NCBI RefSeq assembly: GCF_003943655.1
Contig: NZ_RJMM01000002.1
Coordinates: 101,184 to 149,171 of the forward strand
Length of the DNA: 47,988 bases
Source: Streptococcus sanguinis
GTDB taxonomy: Bacteria; Bacillota; Bacilli; Lactobacillales; Streptococcaceae
Direction of reading: 5' to 3'
In this document: piece by piece, positions 9,744 through 19,498 of the stretch
How positions within the stretch are numbered: position 1 is the stretch's first letter
Layout of the letters: the number at the start of each line of letters is the position of its first letter
Notes under the pieces: model-generated
Seen by the model: the letters and a program-made list of their open reading frames with translations, nothing else
Databases searched by the model: none
Told to the model about the DNA's origin: nothing
Translations under genes and position numbers: made by a program

Positions 9744-10262
9744 TTATTCGTTTGCAGCTAGTTCTGCTTTTTCAGCTTCTTTCTGCTGCTGGATTAGCTT
9801 AAAGACGACGATGGAAAGGAAGATAAGGCTGATGACCACTGACAGGAGGATGGAGAAATTCAGTCCCGTCATCTGTGCCGAAAGAAGAGTTGAGTCTGAA
9901 AAAGAAGAAGCTATAATTCCCTTTGATACCACATAAGCATAGGCTGTCGAAATCAAGCCCACAAGAACATCGGCAATGTAGACAAGATTGGCCTTAAATA
10001 TATCTTTCCTAAAAAGGAAGAAAAGAGCCACTATTAAGAGAACGATGTGCCCGTAAAAAAAGAAATTATTGGCTAGCGAATTCGCCACTTCTGCACTCTT
10101 GCTAAAATAAGTTGCATACTGGGATTTTGCTGGTTCTTCTATCTGCTTAAGAATGCTTTTCACTCCAGCATCAGAAGAAGTGAACTTGCCAAAAAGTCCC
10201 CACAAGGTTCCCACGGTTGACAATCCCAGCAAAACATAAAGGTAAATTGGTTTCTTTTTCAT
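9744..10262 (-). CDS. Four-helix membrane protein of unknown function
   Basis: 172 residues. The start at 10260-10262 (MKKKPIYLYVLLG) has a consensus RBS AGGAGG 5 bp upstream; the frame is open 66 bp further but unsupported. There are four hydrophobic segments (about 6-26, 66-86, 97-119, 132-155) with a large external loop after the first, rich in Lys/Ser (27-60), and a Gln/Glu/Ala-rich charged tail (156-172). I do not recognise a characterised family. It stands alone with its own promoter and a following hairpin. Similar small membrane proteins are common in streptococci. Confidence 0.7.
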   Translation of the reverse strand: MKKKPIYLYVLLGLSTVGTLWGLFGKFTSSDAGVKSILKQIEEPAKSQYATYFSKSAEVANSLANNFFFYGHIVLLIVALFFLFRKDIFKANLVYIADVLVGLISTAYAYVVSKGIIASSFSDSTLLSAQMTGLNFSILLSVVISLIFLSIVVFKLIQQQKEAEKAELAANE

Positions 10263-10293
10263 GAACGCCTCCTGTAAAGAAATATTTTCACTT

Positions 10294-10322
10294 ATTATAC
10301 ACCGAAAAGAAAAAGCTGACAA
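10294..10322 (-). promoter_or_regulatory. Promoter of the four-helix membrane protein gene
   Basis: On the minus strand, TTGTCA (10317-10322), 17-bp spacer, TATAAT (10294-10299). A near-consensus sigma-A promoter. Confidence 0.7.
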
Positions 10323-10390
10323 GACCAAGAGGCTTTCGCCTTTTCAGAAGCCCACACAATAGCTAATTCCCTATCCACATATTTTATTCA

Positions 10391-10431
10391 AAAATCAAAG
10401 CCGAAACACTGCTGTCTCGGCTTTTTTGATT
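10391..10431 (-). terminator. Terminator of malQ-glgP
   Basis: Stem AATCAAAGCCGA / TCGGCTTTTTTGATT with a 12-nt loop, immediately downstream of the glgP stop and with U-rich flanks. Confidence 0.85.
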
Positions 10432-10440
10432 CAAAGAATA

Positions 10441-12702
10441 TTAGCTGTTCAAGTGCCATACTTCTTCTTCGTATTGAGCGATAGTACGGTCAGATGAGAA
10501 GAAGCCAGCTTTGGCGATATTGACGATGACTTTGTCCATCCAAGCATCGCGATCTTCATAGTCCGCCAGCATGCGCTCTTTGACTTGGATATAGTCTTCT
10601 AGATCCAGCAGGGTCATGAACCAGTCCTTGCTGATCAGTTCATTGTAAAGACGTTCCAAGCGTTCAGCTTTACCGACTGCCAATACTTCATCGCTGACGA
10701 TAAAGTCAACCAACGGCTTGATAGCTTCACGTGCATAGTACTCACTAGACTTGTAAGCAGATTTTGCATAGAGGTCAATAACAGTTTCAGAATCTTCACC
10801 GAAGATGTAGATGTTGTCTTCGCCGACCAGCTCTGCAATCTCAACATTCGCTCCGTCCATAGTACCAAGAGTCAAAGCACCGTTAAGCATGAACTTCATG
10901 TTACCAGTACCAGATGCTTCCTTAGAAGCCAAGGAAATCTGCTCAGAAATATCACCAGCTGCAATCAAGAAGCTAGACGCTGTAACATTGTAGTTTTCTA
11001 CCATAACTACTTGCAGGTGTGGAGCCACTTGAGGGTCATTAGCAATCACTTCTGACAAGCAAAGGATGAGGTGGATGATGTCCTGTGCAATTGTGTAAGC
11101 AGGAGCAGCCTTACCACCGAAGAAGACAGTGATTGGACGAGCAGGGATGTTACCAGCCTTGATGTCCAGATACTTGTGGATAACGTAGAGAGCGTTCATT
11201 TGTTGGCGCTTGTACTCATGCAGACGCTTGATTTGGATATCAAAGATAGATTCTGGATTGATTTCCACGCCTTGTGCTTCCTTCAAGTGACGAGCCAATT
11301 TACGCTTGTTATGAGCCTTGATACCTTCCAATTTTTCTTTGACATTTGCAGCGCCAGTGAATTCCAACAAGCCTTCGAGCTTAGTTGCATCATGGTGCCA
11401 GTCTCGGCCCAGCAACTCATCCAAATAATGAGACAGGCGTGGGTTGGCATGCATGAGCCAGCGGCGGAAAGTAATACCGTTGGTCTTGTTATTGAATTTT
11501 TCAGGGTAGATATCGTAGAAGGCTTTAAGCTCAGAATTTTTCAGGATTTCTGTATGCAGAGCAGCAACACCATTGACACTGTATCCGTAGTGGATATCCA
11601 TGTGCGCCATGTGTACACGATCGTGCTCATCAATGATTTGCACTGCTGGATCTGCGTATTTAGCTTTCACGCGCTTATCAAGCTCTTTGATGATAGGCAC
11701 CAGGTGCGGCACTACTTCTTTCAAGAATTCCAGAGGCCATTTTTCAAGAGCTTCTGCCAGAATCGTGTGGTTAGTATAAGCAGTCATCTTCTGTACGATA
11801 GCAATTGCTTCGTCCAGATCCAAACCACGCTCAGTCAAGAGACGAATCATTTCTGGGATAACCAGAGATGGGTGGGTATCATTGATTTGGATGACAGCGT
11901 AGTCTGCCAAGTCGTGCAGGTTGCTGCCTTTTTCAATCGCTTCGTCAATAATCAGCTGAGCACCATTTGAAACCATGAAGTACTGCTGGAAGATACGGAG
12001 CAATTCCCCTTGCTTGTCACTATCATCTGGATAGAGGAAGAGGGTCAAGTTGCGAGCGATATCTGTCTTATCAAAGTCAATACCATCTGTGATGATATCT
12101 GCATCCACTGAGTCCAAATCAAAGAGACGAAGACGGTTCTTAGTTTCTGTCTTGTAACCTGGCACATCAATATCATAAAGAGTAGATGTCAGAGTGAAGT
12201 GAGCAAATGGCACTTGGTAGCTGCGGCTAGAGCGAACCAACCAGTTTTGCTCAGTCAGCCAAAAGTTAGGAATCGTTGTCTGTTCGTTGTTTTTCAAAAC
12301 CTGTTGGAAAAGACCAAAGTGGTAGTTCAGTCCTACACCATCACCATTGAGACCAAGTGTCGCAATAGAGTCCAAGAAGCAGGCAGCCAAACGGCCCAAG
12401 CCTCCGTTACCCAGAGACGGTTCCAACTCAACTTCTTCTACCTCGATCAAGTCTTTACCAGCATCTGCCAACTCTTGCTTCACATCATCGTAAAGTCCAA
12501 GGTTGATCAAGTTGTTAGACAAAAGTTTACCAATCAGGAACTCTGCTGAGATATAGTAGAGTTTTTTCTTACCAGTATTGACTGGCTTTTGAGCACTGGC
12601 TAATTTAGTGTAGTTTAAAAGAGCCAGATAGAGTTCTTCGTTGCTGCAATCAGCAAGATTTTTTGAATAAGTATTTTTGATATAAGTTTGTAAGTTTGAC
12701 AT
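10441..12702 (-). CDS. glgP: Glycogen/maltodextrin phosphorylase
   Basis: 753 residues. ATG at 12700-12702 ([15 protein letters not shown]) follows GAAGGG with 7-bp spacing; a TTG 15 bp upstream is not supported. This is a GT35 alpha-glucan phosphorylase: '[21 protein letters not shown]' near 95-115, '[17 protein letters not shown]' near 275, and the pyridoxal-phosphate motif [20 protein letters not shown] near 595-615, whose Lys binds PLP. It releases glucose-1-phosphate from alpha-1,4-glucan ends. Being directly downstream of malQ (32-bp gap) under a MalR-type operator, it is the maltodextrin phosphorylase (MalP) rather than part of a glycogen synthesis operon. Confidence 0.95.
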   Translation of the reverse strand: MSNLQTYIKNTYSKNLADCSNEELYLALLNYTKLASAQKPVNTGKKKLYYISAEFLIGKLLSNNLINLGLYDDVKQELADAGKDLIEVEEVELEPSLGNGGLGRLAACFLDSIATLGLNGDGVGLNYHFGLFQQVLKNNEQTTIPNFWLTEQNWLVRSSRSYQVPFAHFTLTSTLYDIDVPGYKTETKNRLRLFDLDSVDADIITDGIDFDKTDIARNLTLFLYPDDSDKQGELLRIFQQYFMVSNGAQLIIDEAIEKGSNLHDLADYAVIQINDTHPSLVIPEMIRLLTERGLDLDEAIAIVQKMTAYTNHTILAEALEKWPLEFLKEVVPHLVPIIKELDKRVKAKYADPAVQIIDEHDRVHMAHMDIHYGYSVNGVAALHTEILKNSELKAFYDIYPEKFNNKTNGITFRRWLMHANPRLSHYLDELLGRDWHHDATKLEGLLEFTGAANVKEKLEGIKAHNKRKLARHLKEAQGVEINPESIFDIQIKRLHEYKRQQMNALYVIHKYLDIKAGNIPARPITVFFGGKAAPAYTIAQDIIHLILCLSEVIANDPQVAPHLQVVMVENYNVTASSFLIAAGDISEQISLASKEASGTGNMKFMLNGALTLGTMDGANVEIAELVGEDNIYIFGEDSETVIDLYAKSAYKSSEYYAREAIKPLVDFIVSDEVLAVGKAERLERLYNELISKDWFMTLLDLEDYIQVKERMLADYEDRDAWMDKVIVNIAKAGFFSSDRTIAQYEEEVWHLNS

Positions 12703-12734
12703 GATTAATCCCTTCAAGCCTAGTTAGCTATTCT

Positions 12735-14246
12735 TTATTTGTTAATTAAATCGGTATTCATACGACGGTAAGTCTTGGTCAAGCTGTAAAGCTCACCTTC
12801 GACGATTGGATTCAGCTCTTCAGCTGTCATCCGCCAAGTCCAGTTGCCACCAATTGTGGATGGATAGTTCATCCGTGCTGCACCGTCTAATTCCAGTAGG
12901 TCTTGCATGGTCGCAATGGCCATAAAGCTGACTGAAGCAAAGATTGTGCGCAGCATTGCATGAGGTACTGTTTCGTACTCCTTACGGTTGGTGTACTGTG
13001 CCATATACTGGCGAGTAGCGTCGTCAATCTCATCCTTGTACCAGCCCAAAACAGTATTATTATCATGGGTTCCTGTATACATGACTGAGTTGTTTGGCGC
13101 CAGATGCGGGCTGTCAATGCTTTCATCATCAGGATTGAAGGCAAATTGCAAGATCTTCATTCCTGGGAAACCAGTACGCTCACGCAGCTCGATCACTTCG
13201 TCCGTCATAAAGCCTAGGTCTTCTGCGATGATATTCAAATCACCCAAGGCTTCCTTGACTGCAGCAAAGAGCTTGTAGTCTGGACCTTTGACCCATTTAC
13301 CAGTAGCAGATGTTTCTGAGTCAGCAGGCACTTCCCAGTAAGACTCAAAGCCGCGGAAGTGGTCGATACGGACAATATCGTAAATCTTGAAGCTTTCACG
13401 CAGACGCTCAATCCACCAAGCATAGCCATCTTTGTCCATAGCTTCCCAGTCATAGATAGGATTGCCCCAAAGCTGGCCAGTTTCTGAAAATTCATCTGGC
13501 GGACAGCCTGCCACACAAGTTGGCTTGCCAACAGCATCAGTCTTAAAGAAGTGCGGCTGTGCCCACACATCAGCACTATCAGCTGCCACATAGATTGGCA
13601 TATCACCGACAATCTCGATGTGATGTTCATTAGCATAGGCTTTTAATCTTAACCACTGCTTAAAGAAGAGATACTGGGTTACACGATGATAAGTCAGCTT
13701 GTCAGCCAGCTTCTCACGATAAGAAGCGAGACTAGCAGCCTCACGGCGGCGGATCGCTTCATCCGGCCACTCAGTCCAAGCTAGATTATCAAAATGCTCT
13801 TTGATAGCCATGTACTCAGCGAAAACTTCCAACCAAGCTGCATTTTCCTCCACAAAGCTCTCATAGTCAGACAGATCTTCTGCTTTCAAGAAGCGAGCTA
13901 CTGCTTTTTCCATGATTGGACGGCGAGCATCGAAAATCTTTGCATAATCCACTTTTCTAGGATCATCTCCAAAATCAGCTCCCTTGACATCTGCCTCGTT
14001 CAGCAAACCTTCTTCTATCAGAATATCAAAATCGATAAAGTAGGTATTCCCCGCAAAAGCAGAGAAAGACTGATAAGGAGAATCACCATAACTGGTCGTT
14101 CCCAGTGGCAAAATCTGCCAATAGCGCTGCTTGGTGCGAACCAAGAAGTCTACAAAATCATAAGCACTTTGGCCAAAAGATCCGATACCGTACTTGCCCG
14201 GAAGGGATGAAATGTGCATGAGCACGCCGCTTTGACGTTTTTTCAT
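12735..14246 (-). CDS. malQ: 4-alpha-glucanotransferase (amylomaltase)
   Basis: 503 residues, ATG at 14246 after GAGGTGA. GH77 amylomaltase: 'SGVLMHISSLPGKYGIGSFG' at the N-terminus, nucleophile Asp in VRIDHFRGFESYW (about 294), acid/base Glu in NIIAEDLGF (about 340) and the third Asp in YTGTHDNNTVLGW (about 395). It disproportionates maltose and maltodextrins, giving longer chains for GlgP and free glucose. It is the first gene of the malQ-glgP operon, divergent from malR, with a perfect-spacing promoter and an operator just downstream of the predicted transcription start. Confidence 0.96.
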   Translation of the reverse strand: MKKRQSGVLMHISSLPGKYGIGSFGQSAYDFVDFLVRTKQRYWQILPLGTTSYGDSPYQSFSAFAGNTYFIDFDILIEEGLLNEADVKGADFGDDPRKVDYAKIFDARRPIMEKAVARFLKAEDLSDYESFVEENAAWLEVFAEYMAIKEHFDNLAWTEWPDEAIRRREAASLASYREKLADKLTYHRVTQYLFFKQWLRLKAYANEHHIEIVGDMPIYVAADSADVWAQPHFFKTDAVGKPTCVAGCPPDEFSETGQLWGNPIYDWEAMDKDGYAWWIERLRESFKIYDIVRIDHFRGFESYWEVPADSETSATGKWVKGPDYKLFAAVKEALGDLNIIAEDLGFMTDEVIELRERTGFPGMKILQFAFNPDDESIDSPHLAPNNSVMYTGTHDNNTVLGWYKDEIDDATRQYMAQYTNRKEYETVPHAMLRTIFASVSFMAIATMQDLLELDGAARMNYPSTIGGNWTWRMTAEELNPIVEGELYSLTKTYRRMNTDLINK

Positions 14247-14294
14247 TTTGTCACCTCGTTATTTTTCCTCTACGCCTTTTCATTTTTACTTAAT

Positions 14295-14306
14295 GCAAAC
14301 GTTTGC
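14295..14306. promoter_or_regulatory. MalR-type operator O1 for malQ-glgP
   Basis: GCAAACGTTTGC is a perfect 12-bp palindrome, the form bound by LacI/MalR-type regulators. It starts about 3 bp downstream of the predicted malQ +1 (about 14309), a position that blocks RNA polymerase. Confidence 0.8.
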
Positions 14307-14315
14307 GTCGACTTG

Positions 14316-14344
14316 ATTATAACCTATTTTTTTTTTTAGTGCAA
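14316..14344 (-). promoter_or_regulatory. Promoter of malQ-glgP
   Basis: On the minus strand TTGCAC (14339-14344), 17-bp spacer that is mostly A, TATAAT (14316-14321). Strong consensus. Confidence 0.8.
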
Positions 14345-14439
14345 GGGGTTTTTGAGATTTTTTTCAATTTATTGGTTAATGGATATAATGCTCTTTTAGG
14401 ACTCTCCTACTGCCCCAATTGTTTACCGTTTTTCTCTTC

Positions 14440-14468
14440 TTGCAAGCGTTCTCTTTTTGTGTTAAAAT
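14440..14468 (+). promoter_or_regulatory. malR promoter overlapped by a cre site
   Basis: TTGCAA (14440-14445), 17-bp spacer, TAAAAT (14463-14468). The same -35 is part of TTGCAAGCGTTCTCT (14440-14454), a full match to the CcpA cre consensus WTGNAANCGNWNNCW. CcpA bound here would occlude RNA polymerase. Confidence 0.7.
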
Positions 14469-14481
14469 GTTCTTACAAACA

Positions 14482-14500
14482 GAAAACGTTTGCGTTTGCG
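14482..14500. promoter_or_regulatory. MalR-type operator O2 at malR
   Basis: GAAAACGTTTGCGT shares the AAACGTTTGC core of O1 and is followed by an extra CGTTTGCG half site (14493-14500). It lies just downstream of the malR -10, so malR is probably autoregulated. The spacing from O1 is about 187 bp. Confidence 0.65.
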
Positions 14501-14681
14501 GAGAAACTGCTTCATACTTGCTTTTTTGACCACAATAGTTAAGCAAAATCACTGGCTACGATGGCTATTTTTGGCACAGGTTTGCATGACTCTTAGAAAG
14601 CAAGTGCTTCTACTAGTAGATTTAAAATTGTTCATGTTATCGTAAGGATTTCCAGCAAATGCAGGCCTTTAGGAGGTTTTT

Positions 14682-15665
14682 ATGCGAGTTACTATCAAAG
14701 AAGTCGCAAAACTAGCAGGCGTATCACCCTCTACCGTGACCCGCGTCGTGCAAAATAAATCAACCATCAGTGAAGAAACTAAAAAACGGGTCCGCGCTGC
14801 TATGAAGGAGCTGGACTATCATCCCAACCTCAATGCCAGAAGTCTGGTCAGCCAGTCCAGCCAGGTCATCGGCTTGGTCCTGCCGGACGACTCAGATGTC
14901 TTCTATCAAAACCCTTTTTTCCCAACTGTGTTGCGGGGGATTTCTCAGATTGCTTCTGACTATGACTATGCCATCCAGATCAGCACCGGGCAAGATGAAC
15001 AGCACCGCTTGGAAAATATGAAGCAGATGATTTTAGGAAAGCGAGTAGACGGACTGATCTTCCTTTATTCTAAGCAGGACGATCCTTTGGTCGACTTTGC
15101 AGTCAGAAACAACTTCCCCTTCCTTATCCTTGGGAAAGCTGTCTCACCTTTCATCTCTCTGGTGGACAATGACAATATTAAGGCCGGCTATGACGCGACC
15201 AGATACTTCCTTGACAAGGGCTATCGGAAAATCGCCTTTCTGGCCGGGAATAAGGAGCTGGTCGTTTCCCAGGATCGTTACACAGGCTACAAGCAAGCCC
15301 TGAATGAAGCAGGCCTGGCTTTTGATGAACGCATTATCAAATTCGCCTTCGGTTTCCTTCTGGAAGACAACAGTTACAAGATTATGGAGGAGTTACCGCT
15401 GGATGAGATTGAAGCTATTGTAACCTCTGATACCTTGGTAGCAGAAGGAGCCCTGCACTATCTCAAAGATCAGGACTACCAGATTCCCATTATCACCTTT
15501 GACTCTATCAAACCGCGCATCGATGTGGATGCCTATATTGATATCAATGCCCTCGAGCTTGGGAAAGAGTCCTTCCGGACTCTCTTCCAAATCATCAAGG
15601 ACAATAAAGAAGACAAGCAAATCTGCTATCGCCAGTTGATCCCGCATAGCATCAGCACTCGCTAA
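14682..15665 (+). CDS. malR: LacI-family maltodextrin operon repressor MalR
   Basis: 327 residues, ATG after TAGGAGG. The N-terminal LacI helix-turn-helix (1-55) reads TIKEVAKLAGVSPSTVTRVV, followed by the hinge helix 'HPNLNARSLVSQ'. The C-terminal periplasmic-binding-like domain (about 60-327) binds the effector, in MalR proteins maltose or maltotriose. It lies between malQ-glgP (divergent) and a pullulanase gene, with two matching palindromes in its own control region, which supports the MalR assignment over other LacI regulators. A terminator overlaps its stop codon. Confidence 0.9.
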   Translation: MRVTIKEVAKLAGVSPSTVTRVVQNKSTISEETKKRVRAAMKELDYHPNLNARSLVSQSSQVIGLVLPDDSDVFYQNPFFPTVLRGISQIASDYDYAIQISTGQDEQHRLENMKQMILGKRVDGLIFLYSKQDDPLVDFAVRNNFPFLILGKAVSPFISLVDNDNIKAGYDATRYFLDKGYRKIAFLAGNKELVVSQDRYTGYKQALNEAGLAFDERIIKFAFGFLLEDNSYKIMEELPLDEIEAIVTSDTLVAEGALHYLKDQDYQIPIITFDSIKPRIDVDAYIDINALELGKESFRTLFQIIKDNKEDKQICYRQLIPHSISTR

Positions 15666-15678
15666 TCCGAGTGCTTTT
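15654..15678 (+). terminator. Terminator of malR
   Basis: Stem AGCACTCG / CGAGTGCT, 6-nt loop, then TTTT. It includes the malR stop codon, so pulA is likely to need its own promoter or partial read-through. Confidence 0.7.
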
Positions 15679-15782
15679 GCTCATTCATCAACGATTCACA
15701 TATCGGCCTTGTCCCAACCAGGGCAGAGCCCTAAACTCAAAACAATTACCCAAAGAGAAACTAACAAAGAAAGAGGAAAAAC

Positions 15783-17858
15783 ATGGCCTTTCGTATTTTT
15801 CAAGCCTATTTAGATGACGAAAACATCATCACCATCGAACTGGAAAAGAGCTTTGATGCCTACTCCATCCACTTTACACTGGAAGACAAGCACAGCTCCA
15901 GCCCTTTAACTATCAAAAACATCAACAATCAGGAAGAGCGGATTATCTACACTGTATCGGCTAATGAGCCCATTGACCTGACGCAGTCCTACAAGGTCTA
16001 TGACCAAGACCGCAACCATACCGACCTGCAGTACCGCCATATCGTGAAAAAGCCTATTTTCGATGAGATTTTTGACTATGCAGGCGACGATTTGGGAGCT
16101 CAATACAGTCCCCAAGCCACTGATTTCAAACTCTGGGCACCTATTTCTGAAAAAGTCCTCCTGTATCTGAAAGATCAGGTTCACCATCTCAAACGTCTGG
16201 ATAGGGGAGTCTGGCATGCAAGGATTGAGGGAGATTTAGAGGGAGCCTCCTATTCTTATCTCCATAAGATCAATGGCAAGTGGGTGGAAGTCCACGATCC
16301 CTACGCCCTATCCTCAGATGTCAATTCGGGCAACAGCTATGTCATCGATCTAGACAAGATTAAAAAGACAATCAAACGAGCGAAAACACAGCTGGATCCG
16401 ACAGAAGCCGTCATTTATGAAATGAGCGTCCGAGATTTCTCTATGCAGAAGGAAGCTGACTTTTCCTATCCTGGGAAGTTTGCCTCGCTGAGCGAATCTC
16501 CAGTCGTCCACGGCCAGAAGTTCGGTCTGGACTATCTGAAAGAGCTAGGTATCAGCCACGTGCAACTCATGCCTGTCTACGACTTTGGCAGCGTTGATGA
16601 AAAGCATCCAGAGCTCGTCTACAACTGGGGCTACGACCCTGTCCAGTACAATGTCCCAGATGGCAGTTTTGCCAGCAATCCGAGAGACCCTTATGCCCGC
16701 ATCTTAGAGCTACAGGCGGCCATTACTGCCTACCACAACGCGGATATCAGCGTCATCATGGATGTGGTCTATAATCACGTCTATGACGCCAACAGCTATG
16801 CTTTTGAAAAAATCGTGCCCGGCTATTTTTTCCGGCTCAATGACATGGGCTACCGGACCAACGGAACCTTCTGCGGCAATGATGTGGCCAGTGAGAAGGC
16901 CATGGTCCGCCGCTATATCAAGCAGTCGGTCAAGCAATGGGTCATCCTCTATGGCTTTGACGGTTTCCGCTTTGATCTGATGGGGATTTTAGATATCCAA
17001 ACCATGCAGCAGATAGCTGACGAACTCAAGGCGCTCTATCCTAACATCTATCTCTATGGTGAAGGCTGGCAGATGGATACTGGACTGGCAAGTGAGCGAT
17101 TGGCTCATCAGTACAATGCTGCTCAGCTTCCGGATTATGGATTTTTCAGTGACCATTTCCGTGACAGTCTCAAACAGACCATCGCCCAAGGCCGGCAAAT
17201 CGAGAGCAAGACTCCTGCCAGTCAGCTTGAAAATGTCCTGACAGCCAATGTCGGTCTAAAAGGTGAGGCTCATTTCACTGCGCCCCAGCAAGCTATTAAT
17301 TATGTCGAGTGCCATGACAATGCAACAGTTTTTGATTACTTTGATATCGTCAATCCTGCTATCACCCTGCGGGATCGGCTGGCCAATTCGCGGCTGGCTC
17401 TCCATCTCGTCCTCCTGGCTCAAGGTGTACCCTTTATCCACAGCGGTCAGGAATTTTTCCGGACTAAAAATCTGATTGACAACACCTATAATATGCCCGA
17501 CGAGATCAATAAGCTAGACTGGCTGCGCTCTCTGCATTACACAGAAGACATTGCTTTTGTCAAGAAGCTGATTGACTTCCGCAAGGCGCATCCGCTGCTG
17601 CATCTAAAGACCAGCACTGCCATCAAGCAAGCCTGTCAGGTCAACTGGCTGACAGACAGTTTATTGGAGTACAAAATTCAAGACAGCAAGGAGAGCATGA
17701 CCATTGTCATCAACTTTGGCATCCAAGAGGCTGTCTACGAAAACAAAAACAAGCAAAAGCTACACCTCCAATACCCAGCCATTGATGCCCAAAAACCAAT
17801 CGCACCACTAGCTGACAGTTACAGCCTAGCTGGTAAGCAGTTGATTGTTTTGAAATAG
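15783..17858 (+). CDS. pulA: Type I pullulanase, intracellular
   Basis: 691 residues, ATG after AAGAGG. There is no signal peptide and no cell-wall anchor, unlike the large surface pullulanases of streptococci (SpuA/PulA), so it acts in the cytoplasm. An N-terminal carbohydrate-binding-like region (about 1-105) is followed by a CBM48-type module starting 'GAQYSPQATDFKLWAP' and the GH13 barrel. The pullulanase signature YNWGYDP is at about 280. Catalytic residues are the nucleophile Asp in GFRFDLMG (about 398), the Glu in YLYGEGW (about 427) and the HD in VECHDN (about 513). It removes alpha-1,6 branches so MalQ and GlgP can finish the linear chains. It follows malR by 117 bp. Confidence 0.93.
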   Translation: MAFRIFQAYLDDENIITIELEKSFDAYSIHFTLEDKHSSSPLTIKNINNQEERIIYTVSANEPIDLTQSYKVYDQDRNHTDLQYRHIVKKPIFDEIFDYAGDDLGAQYSPQATDFKLWAPISEKVLLYLKDQVHHLKRLDRGVWHARIEGDLEGASYSYLHKINGKWVEVHDPYALSSDVNSGNSYVIDLDKIKKTIKRAKTQLDPTEAVIYEMSVRDFSMQKEADFSYPGKFASLSESPVVHGQKFGLDYLKELGISHVQLMPVYDFGSVDEKHPELVYNWGYDPVQYNVPDGSFASNPRDPYARILELQAAITAYHNADISVIMDVVYNHVYDANSYAFEKIVPGYFFRLNDMGYRTNGTFCGNDVASEKAMVRRYIKQSVKQWVILYGFDGFRFDLMGILDIQTMQQIADELKALYPNIYLYGEGWQMDTGLASERLAHQYNAAQLPDYGFFSDHFRDSLKQTIAQGRQIESKTPASQLENVLTANVGLKGEAHFTAPQQAINYVECHDNATVFDYFDIVNPAITLRDRLANSRLALHLVLLAQGVPFIHSGQEFFRTKNLIDNTYNMPDEINKLDWLRSLHYTEDIAFVKKLIDFRKAHPLLHLKTSTAIKQACQVNWLTDSLLEYKIQDSKESMTIVINFGIQEAVYENKNKQKLHLQYPAIDAQKPIAPLADSYSLAGKQLIVLK

Positions 17859-17863
17859 ATTGT

Positions 17864-17900
17864 AAAACATCAGCCAATGAATAAGCTGATGTTTTTGTTT
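17864..17900. terminator. Bidirectional terminator, pulA / thrC
   Basis: Stem AAAACATCAGC / GCTGATGTTTT with a 10-nt loop and T-rich tail, between convergent genes. Confidence 0.85.
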
Positions 17901-17901
17901 T

Positions 17902-19386
17902 TTACAACCCCAAATAATCCTCAACTGCTGCCTGCATTTGGTCTGCAGCGACTGTCGTTTTATGACGCACTGGGGCTGTTTCTAAGCCATCCACGGCTGG
18001 TGGAAGGGCTACGCCAGAAAGTTCGTGCAGTTGAGCCAAAGCCTCGAAGTCACTAAGTCCTGACTGACCAGTCACAGCCTCAACAGCCACAACTGGGAAT
18101 TTATAAGGACTAGCGGTAGACGCGATAACAGTCTTGCGCTGATCGCCTGTCTCTGCCAAGTACTTTTGATAGACAGCGGACGCAACGGCAGTATGAGGGT
18201 CTTCGATGTAGTTAGAGGCTTGATAGACCCGCTTGATTTCAGCTGCTGTTTCTGTCTCTGTGGCATAGTCAGCCGCAAAGAGCTCTAAAATCTCAGTGTC
18301 AAAGTCCGTCAGTTCATACTGTCCATGCTCATTCAGAGCCGCCATCAAAGCAGCTGTTTTCTCAGCGCTGTTACCAGACAGATGGAAAATGAGACGCTCT
18401 AAGTTAGAAGAAACCAGAATATCCATGGACGGACTAGACGTCACCTTGAAGCTCCGCTTCTTGTCATAAACCTGAGTCTTGAAGAAGTCGGTCAGGACAT
18501 TGTTCTCATTTGATGCGCAGATCAGCTTGCCAACTGGAAGACCGATTTGCTTGGCATAGTAGGCAGCTAGAATATTACCAAAGTTCCCAGTCGGAACTGT
18601 AAAGTTGACCTTGTCTCCTGCTGTGATTTCTCCCGTCTTCACTAGCTGAGCATAGGCATAGACATAGTAGACAATCTGCGGCACCAAACGGCCGATATTC
18701 ATGGAATTAGCTGATGAAAACTGCAGTTTATGCTCCAAGAGACGAGCTCTTAGGTCTGTGTCATTGAACATGTGTTTAACATTGGTCTGGGCATCGTCAA
18801 AGTTGCCGTCAATAGCAACCACATGCGTATTGGCACCCGTCTGGGTCGTCATTTGCAATTCTTGGACCTTGCTGACACCGTCTTTGGGATAAAAGACGAT
18901 AATCTCAGTCCCAGGAACGTCCGCAAAGCCTGCCATAGCTGCCTTACCTGTGTCGCCAGAAGTCGCCGTCAAAATGACAATTTTGTTTTCCAAGCCGTGC
19001 TTTTTGGCTGCGGTTGTCATCAAGTGAGGCAGGATAGACAAAGCCATATCCTTGAAGGCAATGGTCGCTCCGTGGAAAAGTTCTAGATTATACTGACCAT
19101 CCAGCTTGACCAAGGGAGCAATCTCCGCATCATCAAACTTGCTGTCATAGGCATGGTTGATACAGTGGTCCAGCTCTGCTTCAGAAAAATCATCCAAAAA
19201 AGCAGACAGAATCAGCTTAGCTACTTCCTGATAAGAAGCGTCTTTGAGCTTGGCAAAGTCCAAATCGACCTGCGGATAGGTAATGGGCGTAAAGAGACCG
19301 CCGTCTGTCGCCAAACCTTGTAAAATCGCCTGGCTGGCTGTTACTCTATTCTTTTCGTCGCGTGTTGATTGATAAACTAAGGTCAT
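17902..19386 (-). CDS. thrC: Threonine synthase
   Basis: 494 residues, ATG at 19386. A fold-type II PLP enzyme: the N-terminus 'LVYQSTRDEKNRVTASQAILQGLATDGGLF' is typical of the long threonine synthases, the Schiff-base Lys is in HGATIAFKDMALSILP (about 113) and the phosphate loop is in TSGDTGKAAMAGF (about 145). It converts O-phosphohomoserine to threonine. It is monocistronic here, away from hom-thrB, with an extended -10 promoter and convergent with pulA. Confidence 0.96.
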   Translation of the reverse strand: MTLVYQSTRDEKNRVTASQAILQGLATDGGLFTPITYPQVDLDFAKLKDASYQEVAKLILSAFLDDFSEAELDHCINHAYDSKFDDAEIAPLVKLDGQYNLELFHGATIAFKDMALSILPHLMTTAAKKHGLENKIVILTATSGDTGKAAMAGFADVPGTEIIVFYPKDGVSKVQELQMTTQTGANTHVVAIDGNFDDAQTNVKHMFNDTDLRARLLEHKLQFSSANSMNIGRLVPQIVYYVYAYAQLVKTGEITAGDKVNFTVPTGNFGNILAAYYAKQIGLPVGKLICASNENNVLTDFFKTQVYDKKRSFKVTSSPSMDILVSSNLERLIFHLSGNSAEKTAALMAALNEHGQYELTDFDTEILELFAADYATETETAAEIKRVYQASNYIEDPHTAVASAVYQKYLAETGDQRKTVIASTASPYKFPVVAVEAVTGQSGLSDFEALAQLHELSGVALPPAVDGLETAPVRHKTTVAADQMQAAVEDYLGL

Positions 19387-19417
19387 TCTCTCTCATCCTT
19401 TATCTGTATTTCGCTTT

Positions 19418-19426
19418 ATTATACCA
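19418..19426 (-). promoter_or_regulatory. Extended -10 promoter of thrC
   Basis: TGGTATAAT on the minus strand, an extended -10, 31 nt before the thrC ATG. Confidence 0.6.
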
Positions 19427-19466
19427 AAATTTATCAGAAAATTCTCGCTTTTTCATAGAGAATATA

Positions 19467-19495
19467 AGAAAAAGCCCATTTCTGGGCTTGTTTTC
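19467..19495 (-). terminator. Terminator of the LysM protein gene
   Basis: Stem AAGCCCA / TGGGCTT with a 4-nt loop and a T-run on the minus strand, directly after the stop codon. Confidence 0.8.
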
Positions 19496-19498
19496 ATC

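Noticed and set aside
11071-11970. Plus-strand 299-codon open frame
   Set aside because: It is antisense to the glycogen phosphorylase gene; a composition artefact of codon bias in glgP.
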